64,000 nucleotides of DNA from an uncultured Clostridium sp. (GCA_900555615.1 USMB01000002.1:1-64000), one strand, 5' to 3'. Counted from the stretch's first letter, positions 44,724-54,316 are shown. Program-made: numbers and translations. Notes: generated from the letters alone by a model not told the origin.

Positions 44724-46421
44724 ATGAAAAATAAAGTAAAAATAAGTTTATTTGTATTTTTTATAATATTATTTGGATATTATATAAAATCAAATGCAGC
44801 AATATTGGCACAATCAAAACAAGTAAATTCAGGTGAACAATTTTCTGTAAATGTAACATCAGATGTTTCTCTTGCATCATATAGTGTTAAAGCACAAAGT
44901 TATGATGGATTGGAATTTGTTGGAAGTAGCGGAGGAATAGGAAGTGGAACGACAACAATTTCTAGTGCATTAGCTCAAGGCGGAACAACTAATTTGGCTA
45001 CATTTACATTTAAAGCTCCAACTGTCGAAAAGGATACACAATATACAATTAAATTTTCAGCTACAGGGATGGGGGACGAAACTTTAACACAAATACCTAA
45101 TTCAGATAAAAGTGTTACAATAACAGTTAAAGCTCCAGAAAACAATAATTCAAATTCTAATAATGATGGTAATAGTGGAAATAATGGTAGCAGTGAGCCA
45201 GCACAAAAATCAACAGAAGCAGTATTAAGCAATTTAAAAATACGACCAAATGACTTTACAGGGTTTAAGCCAAATAAGAAAGAATATTCTGTAGAAGTTC
45301 CAAACAGTACATCAGAAGTAGAAGTTTATGCTACAGCATCAAAGGGCGAAATTATATCAGGTCTTGGAAAAGTAGCATTAAAAGAAGGCAATAATACTGT
45401 AGAAGTAGTAGTAAGGGCAGAAGCTGGTAATACAGAAACATACACATTAAAAATTAAAAGAAGAACAGCAGAAGAAGAAGCGCAAAATGCATCTGATGCA
45501 ACATTAAAAAATCTAGGAATAAATCCAAAAGAATATGATTTTTCAGGATTCAAAAAAGATCAGACAGAATATAGTGTAGAAGTACCAAATGAAATAAAAA
45601 CAGTCGAAGTTTATGCAGAAGCAACAGATTCAAAAGCTCAAGTAACAGGAACAGGAGACATAGAATTAAACGAAGGTGCAAATGAAGCGAAAGTAGAAGT
45701 AATAGCACAAGATGGAACAAAGAAAACATATACAATAACAATAACAAGAAAAGCATCAGAAACAGCTGCTACAACAGATTCAAAATTTGGATTATCAAGC
45801 CTATCAATAAGCGGTCAAACAATAAGTCCAAATTTTAAAAATACTATTTATTCATATACTGTTGGAATAAAAGAAGATATTTCAAGTTTAGAAATAAATG
45901 CTGTTGCAACAGATAAAGAAGCAAAAATAGAAATCATGGGAAATGAAAATTTACAACAAGGTGAAAACACAATAACAGTGATAGTAAAAAATGAAAAAAC
46001 AAATCAAACAGTAACATATAAAATTACAGTTAATAAAAATGTAGTTAGTGAAACAAAAGTAGAAAGAAACTTTTTTAATCCATCAACATGGGGAAAAGAG
46101 ATGATTATCAAATCAATAATTGTAGCAGTTTTAATTTTATTGATTATAATTGCAGTGGTATTGAAAGTAAAAATATCTAAAGAAGCAAAATTAGAGAATG
46201 GTAATGATAATCATGATGATATTGACTTCCCAGGAGCAAATGAATTAAATAAGGCTATTGCAGAACATCAAGAATTAAGTGAAAATAATGAAAAAAATGA
46301 AGAAAGTAAAGCAAAAAAATATGTTGAAAATGATGCAAAAACAGAAGAAAAAATGAAAAAAATTGATGCTGAAGAAAATGACGCTAATGCTAGTGGCAGA
46401 AGAAAAGGAAAGCATTTTTAA
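44724..46421 (+). CDS. Membrane-anchored protein with cohesin-like and cadherin-like domains
   Basis: 565 residues from ATG 44724 after AGGAG (a TTG two codons earlier is possible). Signal peptide residues 5-26. Residues 27-135 form a cohesin-like beta domain ('VNSGEQFSVNVTSDVSLASYSVKAQ', 'LATFTFKAP'). An Asn/Ser linker follows, then three cadherin-like beta-sandwich domains ('LKIRPNDFTGFKPNKKEYSVEVP', 'LGINPKEYDFSGFKKDQTEYSVEVP', 'LSISGQTISPNFKNTIYSYTVGI'). A membrane segment (about 450-472) and an acidic, Lys/Glu-rich cytoplasmic tail of about 90 residues end the protein. It can dock the dockerin-bearing hydrolase encoded just before it. The cohesin call is by pattern only. Confidence 0.65.
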   Translation: MKNKVKISLFVFFIILFGYYIKSNAAILAQSKQVNSGEQFSVNVTSDVSLASYSVKAQSYDGLEFVGSSGGIGSGTTTISSALAQGGTTNLATFTFKAPTVEKDTQYTIKFSATGMGDETLTQIPNSDKSVTITVKAPENNNSNSNNDGNSGNNGSSEPAQKSTEAVLSNLKIRPNDFTGFKPNKKEYSVEVPNSTSEVEVYATASKGEIISGLGKVALKEGNNTVEVVVRAEAGNTETYTLKIKRRTAEEEAQNASDATLKNLGINPKEYDFSGFKKDQTEYSVEVPNEIKTVEVYAEATDSKAQVTGTGDIELNEGANEAKVEVIAQDGTKKTYTITITRKASETAATTDSKFGLSSLSISGQTISPNFKNTIYSYTVGIKEDISSLEINAVATDKEAKIEIMGNENLQQGENTITVIVKNEKTNQTVTYKITVNKNVVSETKVERNFFNPSTWGKEMIIKSIIVAVLILLIIIAVVLKVKISKEAKLENGNDNHDDIDFPGANELNKAIAEHQELSENNEKNEESKAKKYVENDAKTEEKMKKIDAEENDANASGRRKGKHF

Positions 46422-46437
46422 GTTTGGCTTGGTGATA

Positions 46438-46500
46438 ATTTGGTGTCGGTGTTTTTCTTGACATTCTTGTCAAAAAAAAAACACCGACACCAAATTGACA
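46438..46500. repeat. REP-like inverted pair, TTGACA subtype
   Basis: AATTTGGTGTCGGTGTTTTT (46438-46457) pairs with its complement ending at 46496, with inner TTGACA/TGTCAA arms and outer AATTGACA. It follows the cohesin-like gene and precedes the tRNA. Confidence 0.8.
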
Positions 46501-46546
46501 TTTTAATTAGCATATACTATAATGTAAATGTTCTGTTTGAACTTAT

Positions 46547-46622
46547 GCCACTATAGCTCAGTTGGTAGAGCGACGGATTCGTAACCCGTAGGCCAGCAGT
46601 TCGATTCTGCTTGGTGGCACCA
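46547..46622 (+). tRNA. tRNA-Thr (anticodon CGT)
   Basis: The 76-base cloverleaf is complete. The acceptor stem is GCCACTA with TGGTGGC (one G-T pair), the D arm is GCTC/GAGC, and the T arm has GTTCGATTC. The anticodon loop is TTCGTAA, giving CGT, which reads ACG (Thr). The bottom pair of the anticodon stem (A31-C39) is a mismatch. CCA is encoded. A TATAAT box lies 25-30 bases upstream. Confidence 0.93.
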
Positions 46623-46934
46623 ATGATGTATTTGTTTGAACTAGTAGAACAGATAGAGACAAAATTTTGGGCATGAAGATATTTCATTTCTTATGCAAAC
46701 CACTATAGTATATAATATAAAATAAATCAATATAAAAGAAACGAAATTTCGCAAAACTTTTGAATGAAGTTTTATGTATTTAACTTAACTTTCAGCTACT
46801 TTTGTAGTAAGATAGAAAACCAAGTGATTTTGGAAAGTTCAAAATAACTTTCCTTTTATTTTTTCTAGCAGTATAAAAAAGCCTAGAACCATTCAAGATT
46901 CTAGACTTTTTATTATTAAAACAAATATTTTAAA
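46623..46934. other. Gap between tRNA-Thr and murC
   Basis: No gene is seen in these 312 bases. A hairpin CTAGAA / TTCTAG (46883-46888 with 46899-46904), with A's and T's on either side, is the likely terminator of the minus-strand murC. The rest is AT-rich without visible structure. Confidence 0.6.
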
Positions 46935-48314
46935 TTATTCAACAATCATAGGACCGATATTTGTAACAGTACCAGCACCTAAAGTTAAAACGATATCATT
47001 TTCTTTAACATTTTCTTTCAAATATTTTGCACAATCTTCCAAAGCAGGAATGTATTGAGCATTTTTCCCTAATTTTACAATAGCATCAGCTAAATCTTTT
47101 GAAGAGATGTTGTAAGTGTTAGTTTCTCTTGCTGCATAAATATCAGTAACGATTATGTGGTCAAAAGAAAGTAATGCATTAGCAAAATCATTTAACAAAT
47201 TGAAAGTTCTACTATAAGTATGAGGTTGGAAAACAACCCAAGATTCATTATATTTCTTATTTTTTAGAGCCTTAGCAGTTGCAGAAACTTCAGTAGGGTG
47301 ATGACCATAATCATCAAAAACTTTTGCACCATTTACCATTCCTTTAAATTCAAATCTTCTATCAGCACCTTTAAAATTCTCTATAGCACTTTTTATTGTT
47401 TCTACAGAAATATCATATGCATCGCAAAGAGCTATACAAGCTAAAGCATTTAAAACATTATGTTTGCCTGGAATTGATAATTTAAAATGTCCGAAAAATT
47501 CACCATATTTATAAACATCGAATTCAGGGAATCCGTCTTCACTAAAAACTATGTTTTGGGCTAAAAAGTCAACATCATCATTTTCAATTCCATATTTTAT
47601 GGCTGGAGCCTTAGAATACACAGGTAAATCTAAGCAGTTTAAATCATCTGCATTAATTATTAAATGTCCATCTTCTGGCAATAATTTTACATATTTAATA
47701 AATGCTTTTTTAATATTTTCAAGATTTTTGTAATAATCTAAATGATCGTTATCAATATTTAAAATTATTTCTGACCTTGGACTGAATTTTAAAAAGCTTT
47801 CAACATATTCACAAGCTTCAATTATAAAGTTTTCACTATTTCCAACTCTGTAATTTCCGCCAAGTTCTTTAATAATTGCACCAACTTGAATACTTGGATC
47901 TCTCAATGCTTCAATAAAGCATAATGAAACAAGTGAAGTGGTAGTTGTTTTTCCATGTGTTCCAGAAATTGCTATAGTATTTTTGTAACATCTAGTAAGT
48001 TCGCCAAGAAAATCTGACCTTTCAATAACAGGAATACCAAGCTCTTTAGCGTGGACTAATTCAGGATTATCTTTGCTAATTGCAGCAGTGTATACAACAC
48101 AATCAGCACCTACAACGTTTTGAGCATTGTGACCAATAAAGATTTGAATTCCTGAATTTTTTAGTATATGTAAAAGTTCAGAATCAGTGCGGTCACTGCC
48201 AGAAACTGAAAATCCCCAATTTACAAGGATTTCAGCAATTCCACTCATACTAACCCCACCAATACCAATCATATGTATTTTTTTATATTTTTTTATATTA
48301 TTAATATTTGGCAT
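46935..48314 (-). CDS. murC: UDP-N-acetylmuramate-L-alanine ligase
   Basis: 459 residues from ATG 48314, eight bases after AAGGAG. The N-terminal Rossmann part has IHMIGIGGVSMSGIAEIL. The ATP loop is 'ISGTHGKTTTTSLVSL', then 'NIDNDHLDYY' and the C-terminal 'VFQPHTYSRTFNLL'. MurC adds L-alanine to UDP-MurNAc in peptidoglycan synthesis. It is a single gene far from the mraZ cluster and divergent from spoVG. Confidence 0.96.
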   Translation of the reverse strand: MPNINNIKKYKKIHMIGIGGVSMSGIAEILVNWGFSVSGSDRTDSELLHILKNSGIQIFIGHNAQNVVGADCVVYTAAISKDNPELVHAKELGIPVIERSDFLGELTRCYKNTIAISGTHGKTTTTSLVSLCFIEALRDPSIQVGAIIKELGGNYRVGNSENFIIEACEYVESFLKFSPRSEIILNIDNDHLDYYKNLENIKKAFIKYVKLLPEDGHLIINADDLNCLDLPVYSKAPAIKYGIENDDVDFLAQNIVFSEDGFPEFDVYKYGEFFGHFKLSIPGKHNVLNALACIALCDAYDISVETIKSAIENFKGADRRFEFKGMVNGAKVFDDYGHHPTEVSATAKALKNKKYNESWVVFQPHTYSRTFNLLNDFANALLSFDHIIVTDIYAARETNTYNISSKDLADAIVKLGKNAQYIPALEDCAKYLKENVKENDIVLTLGAGTVTNIGPMIVE

Positions 48315-48563
48315 TATAAACACTCCTTATTTTTGTTTTATTATTATATACTTATATAATGTAAAATTCAAGATTTTTGCTACAAAATCTTTTACAAAAT
48401 ATATTTAAATTATTTATTTGTAAAAAAATGACGAAAAAAATAAAAATATAATAAAAAATTTGTAAAAAAAAGAGGGGAAAAAATTTTTGTTGGAGAATAA
48501 TATAATAGTACATAAGATACAAATACATATGTACAAAATTTAAAAACAGTGGAGGTGCACACA

Positions 48564-48836
48564 ATGCAAATAACAGACGTACGTTTAAGAAAAGTAAATT
48601 CAGAGAACAGAATGAAAGCTGTTGCTTCTGTAACATTCGATAATGAATTTGTTATCCATGATATCAAAGTTATCGAAAGTCAAAATGGATTATTCATTGC
48701 TATGCCAAGCAGAAAAACTCCAAACGGAGAATTCAAAGACATAGCTCATCCAATCAATGCTGAAACAAGAGAGAAGATTCAAAAAGCTATCTTAGAAGCT
48801 TATGAAGCTCCTGAAACAGAAGAATCAGCAGAATAA
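48564..48836 (+). CDS. spoVG: RNA-binding regulator SpoVG
   Basis: 90 residues from ATG 48564 after GGAGGTG. The start [20 protein letters not shown], '[10 protein letters not shown]' and '[22 protein letters not shown]' are diagnostic. SpoVG binds RNA and DNA and affects sporulation, division and virulence gene expression in Bacillota. A TATAAT box is present about 55 bases upstream in the spacer to murC. A terminator follows. Confidence 0.96.
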   Translation: MQITDVRLRKVNSENRMKAVASVTFDNEFVIHDIKVIESQNGLFIAMPSRKTPNGEFKDIAHPINAETREKIQKAILEAYEAPETEESAE

Positions 48837-48851
48837 TAAATTGATTTCAAA

Positions 48852-48882
48852 CCGATGCTAATTTATGGCATCGGATTTTTTT
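48852..48882 (+). terminator. Terminator after spoVG
   Basis: CCGATGC / GCATCGG (48852-48858 with 48868-48874) followed by seven T's. Confidence 0.9.
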
Positions 48883-48888
48883 GCGTTT

Positions 48889-48955
48889 TTGTCAAGAAAA
48901 AATCTGTCCCAAAATTGACAGGGTGTCAAGAAAAACACCGACACCAAATTGACAA
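48889..48955 (-). repeat. REP-like direct doublet, TTGACA subtype
   Basis: Two units share the frame TGTCAAGAAAAA - core - CCAAATTGACA or CCAAAATTGACA (48890-48920 and 48924-48955). The first core is ATCTGTC, the second CACCGACA. This mirrors the doublets around the RAYT gene but with GACA arms. Confidence 0.75.
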
Positions 48956-49024
48956 AAAGATGTCATAACCCGCTAATAGCCTGCATATACATTAATAAAA
49001 AAAGAAGTAGAGGAGGTTATTTTC

Positions 49025-50605
49025 ATGGAAATAAATATGACAAAAGAGACTTTAAAAGTTAAAAAAGTTATCTGTGAAAAAAAAGAAATGATAAGCATAC
49101 AAGGTGACATGATAGTGCCAGATTCAAAGCCTGATATATTAAGTACTGTAAACACGAGTGGAACCATATGCATATATAAAAAAGAGATGATGGATGGAAA
49201 AATAAGAATTGATGGAAATGTTCTTACATATATAATGTATCTTGCTGATACTAGCTCGAGAGAGAATATGAATGATAATATTAGGGGATTGAATACAGGA
49301 TTGGATTTCTCTGAGACGATAAGTGTTCCAGATTTGCAGGAGGGAATGAACGCTGATTTGACGCCTACTATAAAGCTGATTGAATGTAAGATTTTGAATG
49401 GAAGAAAGATTTCTATAAAAGCTTCTGTTGAGGTGTCAATTAAGGTGTATTCAACAGATCCGATTGATATTATAACAGACATGAATGACAGCAATATTCA
49501 AGTGCTTAGCAAATCTATGAGGGTAAATTCTTTACTAGGTGATGGGATGACAAAGTCATCTATTAAAGAAAATATTTCGATTCCTACTACAGATAATCTT
49601 GCAGAGATTTTGGGCGAGCAAGTTTGCTTGGTTGATAAAGATATCAAAATTAGCTATAATAAAATTTTGGCTAAATCAGAGGTTGAAGTTAAACTAATTT
49701 ATTTAACTGAGGATGGCAGAATTTGCACTACTAGAAATCGTTTACCACTTGTAGGTTTTATCGATATGCCAAACATAAAGGAAGATAATATTTGCGAGCT
49801 TTCTTATTTAATTAAGAACATCATCATTAAGCCTAATTCAGTGGAGGAGCACACTGTATATATTGAGATGGAAGTTGAAATTTCTTGCATCGTGTATGAA
49901 GAAAAAGAAATTAAGAGCATTCAAGATATGTACTGTCCTGGCGAAAAGATGGATTTTGACCAGACGATGGTTAATACGATTTCTAACAAACAATGCAGAA
50001 AAAGTACGTGTAGCATCAGAGAAAAGGTCAATGTGCCAGAGTTGCAAAATGTAGAACAGAGTAAGATTATCGATGTTGAGGTAAATCCAACTATCGAAAA
50101 ACAAAATAAGATGAATGGCAAAATCAAATTTGAGGGAGAGGTTGAACTTAACTTTATTTTTATGGAGGCAGCTACGAGCACAATCAATTCTAAAAAGGCA
50201 GTGGTTCCTTTTGAACAGACAGTTGATGGAATTGAAGGCCTAGATGATTGCAAAGTTGATACAAATATAGACATAGATTCACAAAGTTTTGAAAATCAAG
50301 CTGGAACAGTCAGTGTAAATATTGATTTGAGCTTCGAGGTTAGTGCTTATAGAAATTCAACAATTCCCGTAATTTCAAACATTTCTATGGAAGAAGATGA
50401 CGAAATGGAAGATTACAGCGTTGTTATTTATGTGGTTAAAGCAGGGGACACTTTGTGGAAAATTGCGAGAAGGTTCGGAAGCACGGTTGACGATATTGCT
50501 AGAGTGAATGGGATGGAAAATCCAAATAAATTAAATGCCGGAGAAAAAATCTATATTCCTAAATTTGTACTTAAAAGAGCGAAAGAGCCAATTGTTCTGG
50601 CATAA
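49025..50605 (+). CDS. SPOCS/LysM spore coat-type protein
   Basis: 526 residues, ATG 49025 after GAGGAGG. At least three SPOCS (DUF3794) modules occur in tandem: 'SIQGDMIVPDSKPDILSTVNTSGTI', 'VCLVDKDIKISYNKILAKSEVEVKLIYL' and 'VEVNPTIEKQNKMNGKIKFEGEVELNFIF' (each given in part). A single LysM domain lies near the end ('YVVKAGDTLWKIARRFG ... NKLNAGEKIYIPK', residues about 468-512). Proteins of this design sit in the spore coat/cortex zone, like SafA-type anchors. No signal peptide, consistent with assembly from the mother cell. The yunB gene follows. Confidence 0.88.
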   Translation: MEINMTKETLKVKKVICEKKEMISIQGDMIVPDSKPDILSTVNTSGTICIYKKEMMDGKIRIDGNVLTYIMYLADTSSRENMNDNIRGLNTGLDFSETISVPDLQEGMNADLTPTIKLIECKILNGRKISIKASVEVSIKVYSTDPIDIITDMNDSNIQVLSKSMRVNSLLGDGMTKSSIKENISIPTTDNLAEILGEQVCLVDKDIKISYNKILAKSEVEVKLIYLTEDGRICTTRNRLPLVGFIDMPNIKEDNICELSYLIKNIIIKPNSVEEHTVYIEMEVEISCIVYEEKEIKSIQDMYCPGEKMDFDQTMVNTISNKQCRKSTCSIREKVNVPELQNVEQSKIIDVEVNPTIEKQNKMNGKIKFEGEVELNFIFMEAATSTINSKKAVVPFEQTVDGIEGLDDCKVDTNIDIDSQSFENQAGTVSVNIDLSFEVSAYRNSTIPVISNISMEEDDEMEDYSVVIYVVKAGDTLWKIARRFGSTVDDIARVNGMENPNKLNAGEKIYIPKFVLKRAKEPIVLA

Positions 50606-50621
50606 AATTTGAGTGGTGCGA

Positions 50622-51383
50622 ATGGATAAAATTGATAAGATTTATTCAAGAAGGAGATTTGTGTTAGGAAATTTTGGTGGTGAACGTGGCGGAAAATGCA
50701 GAAAGAGCAAAATTCCTTCTAATTATAATAAGTATAAAATCTATAAATTTAGAAAAAGTGTTGTTTTGATTGCTGTGATAATAATTGCTTTTGTGGCATT
50801 AAGGACGGCATTTAGAAGGATAGATCCGATGTTTGAAGCTTTGTGTGAGGAAAGGCTAAAATACAAGGCTACTATTATTACCAATCAGCAGTCGACAGTT
50901 GTTATGGAAAAGTATAAGTACGAAGAACTGTATACTGTTGAAAGAGATGAAACTGGAAATGTGACAGTGATAAGGGCAAATGTCCTTCCTATTAATAATA
51001 TGATTTCTGATTTGACAGAAAGCATTCAAAATGAATTTGAAAAGATGGAGAAGAGTAAAATTTATATTCCTTTTGGGAGTTTGACCGGCTCATATTGGCT
51101 TGCAGAGTATGGACCTAGTATTCCAATAAGTTTTTCGATGTTGGGCACTCTTGATACTGAAATTAAGAGTGAGTTTGTGGCTCAAGGTATTAATCAGACT
51201 TTACATAGAGTTTGGGTGAATTTTAGTTGCGATATGAAGGTTGCTACTCCTTTGAAGATTTATAAAGAGAATGTGGTTAATCAGGTGGTTCTTGCTGAAC
51301 ATGTTATTGTTGGGAATATTCCTGATACTTATTATAATTTTGATGGTGTGGGACAGGATGAAGTTTTGAATGTGATAAAATAA
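50622..51383 (+). CDS. yunB: Sporulation protein YunB
   Basis: 253 residues. A basic cytoplasmic N-terminus, a membrane segment (about residues 45-62) and the YunB domain with 'IPFGSLTGSYWLAEYGPSIPISF', 'SEFVAQGINQTLHRVWVNFSCDM' and 'EHVIVGNIPDTYYNF'. YunB is a mother-cell sporulation protein of unknown mechanism. The ribosome site is weak; GTG at 50613 or 50616 are other options. It probably shares a transcript with the SPOCS/LysM gene. Confidence 0.85.
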   Translation: MDKIDKIYSRRRFVLGNFGGERGGKCRKSKIPSNYNKYKIYKFRKSVVLIAVIIIAFVALRTAFRRIDPMFEALCEERLKYKATIITNQQSTVVMEKYKYEELYTVERDETGNVTVIRANVLPINNMISDLTESIQNEFEKMEKSKIYIPFGSLTGSYWLAEYGPSIPISFSMLGTLDTEIKSEFVAQGINQTLHRVWVNFSCDMKVATPLKIYKENVVNQVVLAEHVIVGNIPDTYYNFDGVGQDEVLNVIK

Positions 51384-51459
51384 CAATTTTGTGTCAATTT
51401 TGGGTCGTTTTTTTTGACAGGGCTGTCAAAAAAAACGACCCAAAATTGACACAAAATTG
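51384..51459. repeat. 76-base near-perfect palindrome, REP-like TTGACA subtype
   Basis: A 37-base left arm (51384-51420) is the complement of 51423-51459, with only two bases between. It contains GTGTCAATTTTGGGTCG and TTGACAG. It lies right after the yunB stop and could work as a terminator in both directions. Confidence 0.85.
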
Positions 51460-51605
51460 TAATATAAATGTAATATAAAAATGTTGACAAAGATAAAAAT
51501 AGATAGTAAAATAAAATTAATTGATGAAAAAAGATAAAAATAAAAAAGATGAGGCTAAAATAAAAAAAAGAAAATAAAAGAACAAGGAAAAGGGAGAGAA
51601 AAAAC

Positions 51606-52826
51606 ATGAAGGGAAAAAGTCAGAAAAACAAAAGAAAATCAGAGTTGAATGCAATGTTTTTTATTATATTGATTGCAGCTGTATTATTTATTATTTCAAC
51701 ATATGCGTGGTTCTCAACTCAAAAGAACGTATCTATTACAAATTTAAAAGGTACTGTACAAGTTGCTGAAGGTTTGGAAATTTCACTTGATGCCAAGAGT
51801 TGGTCAAATTCTATTAAGTTAGGTGATGGAGATGGAGAAGTTAATATTATAGATAATGCTTATACAGGACATCATAATATTTCACCTTCTGAGATGTTGC
51901 CAGTTTCAACTTTAGCTATACCTGCAAAAGATTCAAAGGGTGATCCAATAGATAATTATTTAAAAATGCTTAGAGGTAAAATTAATGATTCAAAGAAATT
52001 AAGTGAGATTGGTTTTACTGCTGATGAAGGAAAACCGGAAACTAGTAGTCTACCATCTACAGATAAGACATTTCCTGGATTTTTCGCATTTGATATATTT
52101 TTAAAGAACTCTTCTAAACAAGAGAAAGATGATGATATTCTACAATTAAATTATGATTCATCATTAGAAATTTTGGATGCCTCAAAAAAGAGTACAGGTT
52201 TACAAAATACAGCAAGAATTGCTTTTGCTAGATATACTGGAACAGCTGATGTTATGGCTGGACAAGATGAGGTATTAAAAGCTACTGTAGGAATTGGTGT
52301 TGGAGCTACAGAACCTAAAGTAGACAATGCTGCTATTTGGGAACCAAATGCTGGGGACCATGCTGAATATATGGTTGCAAACAATAACTTAGTAAAGTGG
52401 TCTGCATCAGATGCACTAAAATATGCACCTAAAAAATTAGATAATCCAAAAGATGGTGTTACACAAGGATTTGATGTTGATACTCAAATTCCTACATATG
52501 CATTGTCAGACAAAGCTGCTGGAAAAAATATAGATGATATATATAAATGGGATGGAACAGAATCTTTAGTAGCAAAACAAAATACTTTACAAACAAATAA
52601 AAAATCTGAAGATGATTATACAATAAAAGAGGGTGTACAAGATTTAGTAAGTACTTCTGATGGAACTACTAAATTCGGTATTGCACCAAATAAAATTTGT
52701 AGAATAAGAGTTTATTTATGGTTAGAAGGTCAAGATGTTGACTGTATTAACTATGCATCACATGGTGGAGGAGTTAAAGTTAATATAGGATTAGTTAAAG
52801 GTTCAACTGTTGGAGCTACAAACTAA
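51606..52826 (+). CDS. Secreted surface protein with STYAWFST signal end
   Basis: 406 residues, ATG 51606 after AAGGGAGAG. A basic start and membrane/signal segment (residues 15-36) end in STYAWFSTQ, a motif common at the signal end of SipW-type or surface-fibre proteins in Clostridia. The mature part is Asp/Lys/Ser-rich and beta-like, with 'VQVAEGLEISLDAKSW' and a conserved-looking C-terminal strand block 'NKICRIRVYLWLEGQDVDCINYASHGGGVKVNIGL'. No sorting motif or anchor. A structural surface protein is the best guess. A terminator follows. Confidence 0.55.
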   Translation: MKGKSQKNKRKSELNAMFFIILIAAVLFIISTYAWFSTQKNVSITNLKGTVQVAEGLEISLDAKSWSNSIKLGDGDGEVNIIDNAYTGHHNISPSEMLPVSTLAIPAKDSKGDPIDNYLKMLRGKINDSKKLSEIGFTADEGKPETSSLPSTDKTFPGFFAFDIFLKNSSKQEKDDDILQLNYDSSLEILDASKKSTGLQNTARIAFARYTGTADVMAGQDEVLKATVGIGVGATEPKVDNAAIWEPNAGDHAEYMVANNNLVKWSASDALKYAPKKLDNPKDGVTQGFDVDTQIPTYALSDKAAGKNIDDIYKWDGTESLVAKQNTLQTNKKSEDDYTIKEGVQDLVSTSDGTTKFGIAPNKICRIRVYLWLEGQDVDCINYASHGGGVKVNIGLVKGSTVGATN

Positions 52827-52872
52827 TTTTAACATTGCAAACCAATTATAAATCAATTACCAAAAAATATAA

Positions 52873-52900
52873 GGAGGATACCAAGAGGTGTCCTTTTTAT
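52873..52900 (+). terminator. Terminator after surface protein gene
   Basis: AGGATACC / GGTGTCCT stem (52875-52893) followed by TTTTT. Confidence 0.75.
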
Positions 52901-53053
52901 AATTGATGTCACAAAAATATTACAACAATATTACAAAATGCAAGTTAAATGTAATACAAATGTAACATAAAACATATTGAGATTGAATGGAAAATGATGT
53001 ATAATATAATAAATAATTATCGATTATAAAAATACTAAAGACTGGAGGTTAAA

Positions 53054-54316
53054 ATGGCTGGAAATTTATTGAGAAAAACAAAAGAAATTGAAGATAATGT
53101 ATATAAAATAGATTTTGGCGTTGAAGATGAAACTGAAATCGAAGCTGAAAATGAGAAAAAAACGTTGAAAGAAGAAGCAGAAAAGCTAGACACAGAAATT
53201 GCCAAAGAATTACAACCCAAAAAAGGAAAAATAATCAAAATAATAGATGATGATGACGAAATAGATGATATTTTTGGTAATGTAGGCGGATTAAATATTG
53301 AACAAACAAGCGAAGAGAAACAAAAAGATGAAACTGAACAAGAAACTGTCGAAAAAACAAAAAAGAGAAAACTAGCTAGGATAGAAGATGGCATAAAAAG
53401 CAGTAAAGTAAGTAAAAAAACAAGTACAAAAGTAAAAAACAAAGTTCAAAAAATAGCTAAAACTCCTGCCAAACGAGGAAGAAAACCTAAATTAAAAGAT
53501 ATAGAGACAATTGCAGATAACCAAAGTGCAATAAAAATGCATACAGAAGGTAATTTAACTGAAATAATTTTACTTGAAAACAAATATAAAATAGAACTAC
53601 AAAAAAACGAGTATAATATATATACAGAAGCAAACGAAACATCATACATAATAGTAAGAGAAACAATGCTAAGAATAGTTTCTGGAGGAGTTTACATATT
53701 GATTGAAAAACAAGGAGAAGACTATGCGATAACAACTAACCAGGACTTTAAAATTAATTATGTTATAGATAATTTGGAACGAAAAAATAATGCAGTAAAT
53801 TTTAAGCTTACAAATTTAACAGAAATTGTAGCAAATGAAGATGGAATAAATTTTGAAATAGATGAAGAAAAAGTTATAGAAAATAGCTTAGAAGACAACA
53901 AAACATTAGTAATTTCTGAAGAAGATGGAAAAGTTTATTTGCCATACACTAAAGAAGATATAAAAAAAGATATTTCGGAAAATAAAGGTGCGAAAATCTC
54001 AGAAGTTATTGACCAAAACTATGTATTGCCATTAGATAAATATAAAAATTCTATGAGAGCACGTTTTAGAGAAGGATATAATTTAATGTATTATAGAGAA
54101 AAAAAATCTAAACGAAGTGCTATAATGCTAGGAATTGAATTAATGTTTGAGTCAAATTTACATCCTGCAATAATATCTGCGTGCAAAACATTAGAAGAAT
54201 TAGATATTTATTTAGATTGCCTTGAAGATAATGAGTTAGAGAAATTTTCTTGCTTTAGAATTATTTATAAAAGTCTTCCAACTTTACATAAAAATAATAA
54301 GGCACAAGAGTTTTAA
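53054..54316 (+). CDS. Unknown protein with basic AT-hook-like segment
   Basis: 420 residues, ATG 53054 after ACTGGAGG. Residues 1-110 are acidic and likely disordered ('IIKIIDDDDEIDDIFGN'). Residues 110-155 are strongly basic and include PAKRGRKPKLK, which resembles an AT-hook. A beta-rich central part (about 165-300) and a helical C-terminal part (from 'ENKGAKISEVIDQNYVLPLDKYKNSMRARFREG' on) complete it. No signal peptide, so it is cytoplasmic. I do not recognise the family; DNA binding is only suggested by the hook-like motif. Confidence 0.55.
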   Translation: MAGNLLRKTKEIEDNVYKIDFGVEDETEIEAENEKKTLKEEAEKLDTEIAKELQPKKGKIIKIIDDDDEIDDIFGNVGGLNIEQTSEEKQKDETEQETVEKTKKRKLARIEDGIKSSKVSKKTSTKVKNKVQKIAKTPAKRGRKPKLKDIETIADNQSAIKMHTEGNLTEIILLENKYKIELQKNEYNIYTEANETSYIIVRETMLRIVSGGVYILIEKQGEDYAITTNQDFKINYVIDNLERKNNAVNFKLTNLTEIVANEDGINFEIDEEKVIENSLEDNKTLVISEEDGKVYLPYTKEDIKKDISENKGAKISEVIDQNYVLPLDKYKNSMRARFREGYNLMYYREKKSKRSAIMLGIELMFESNLHPAIISACKTLEELDIYLDCLEDNELEKFSCFRIIYKSLPTLHKNNKAQEF

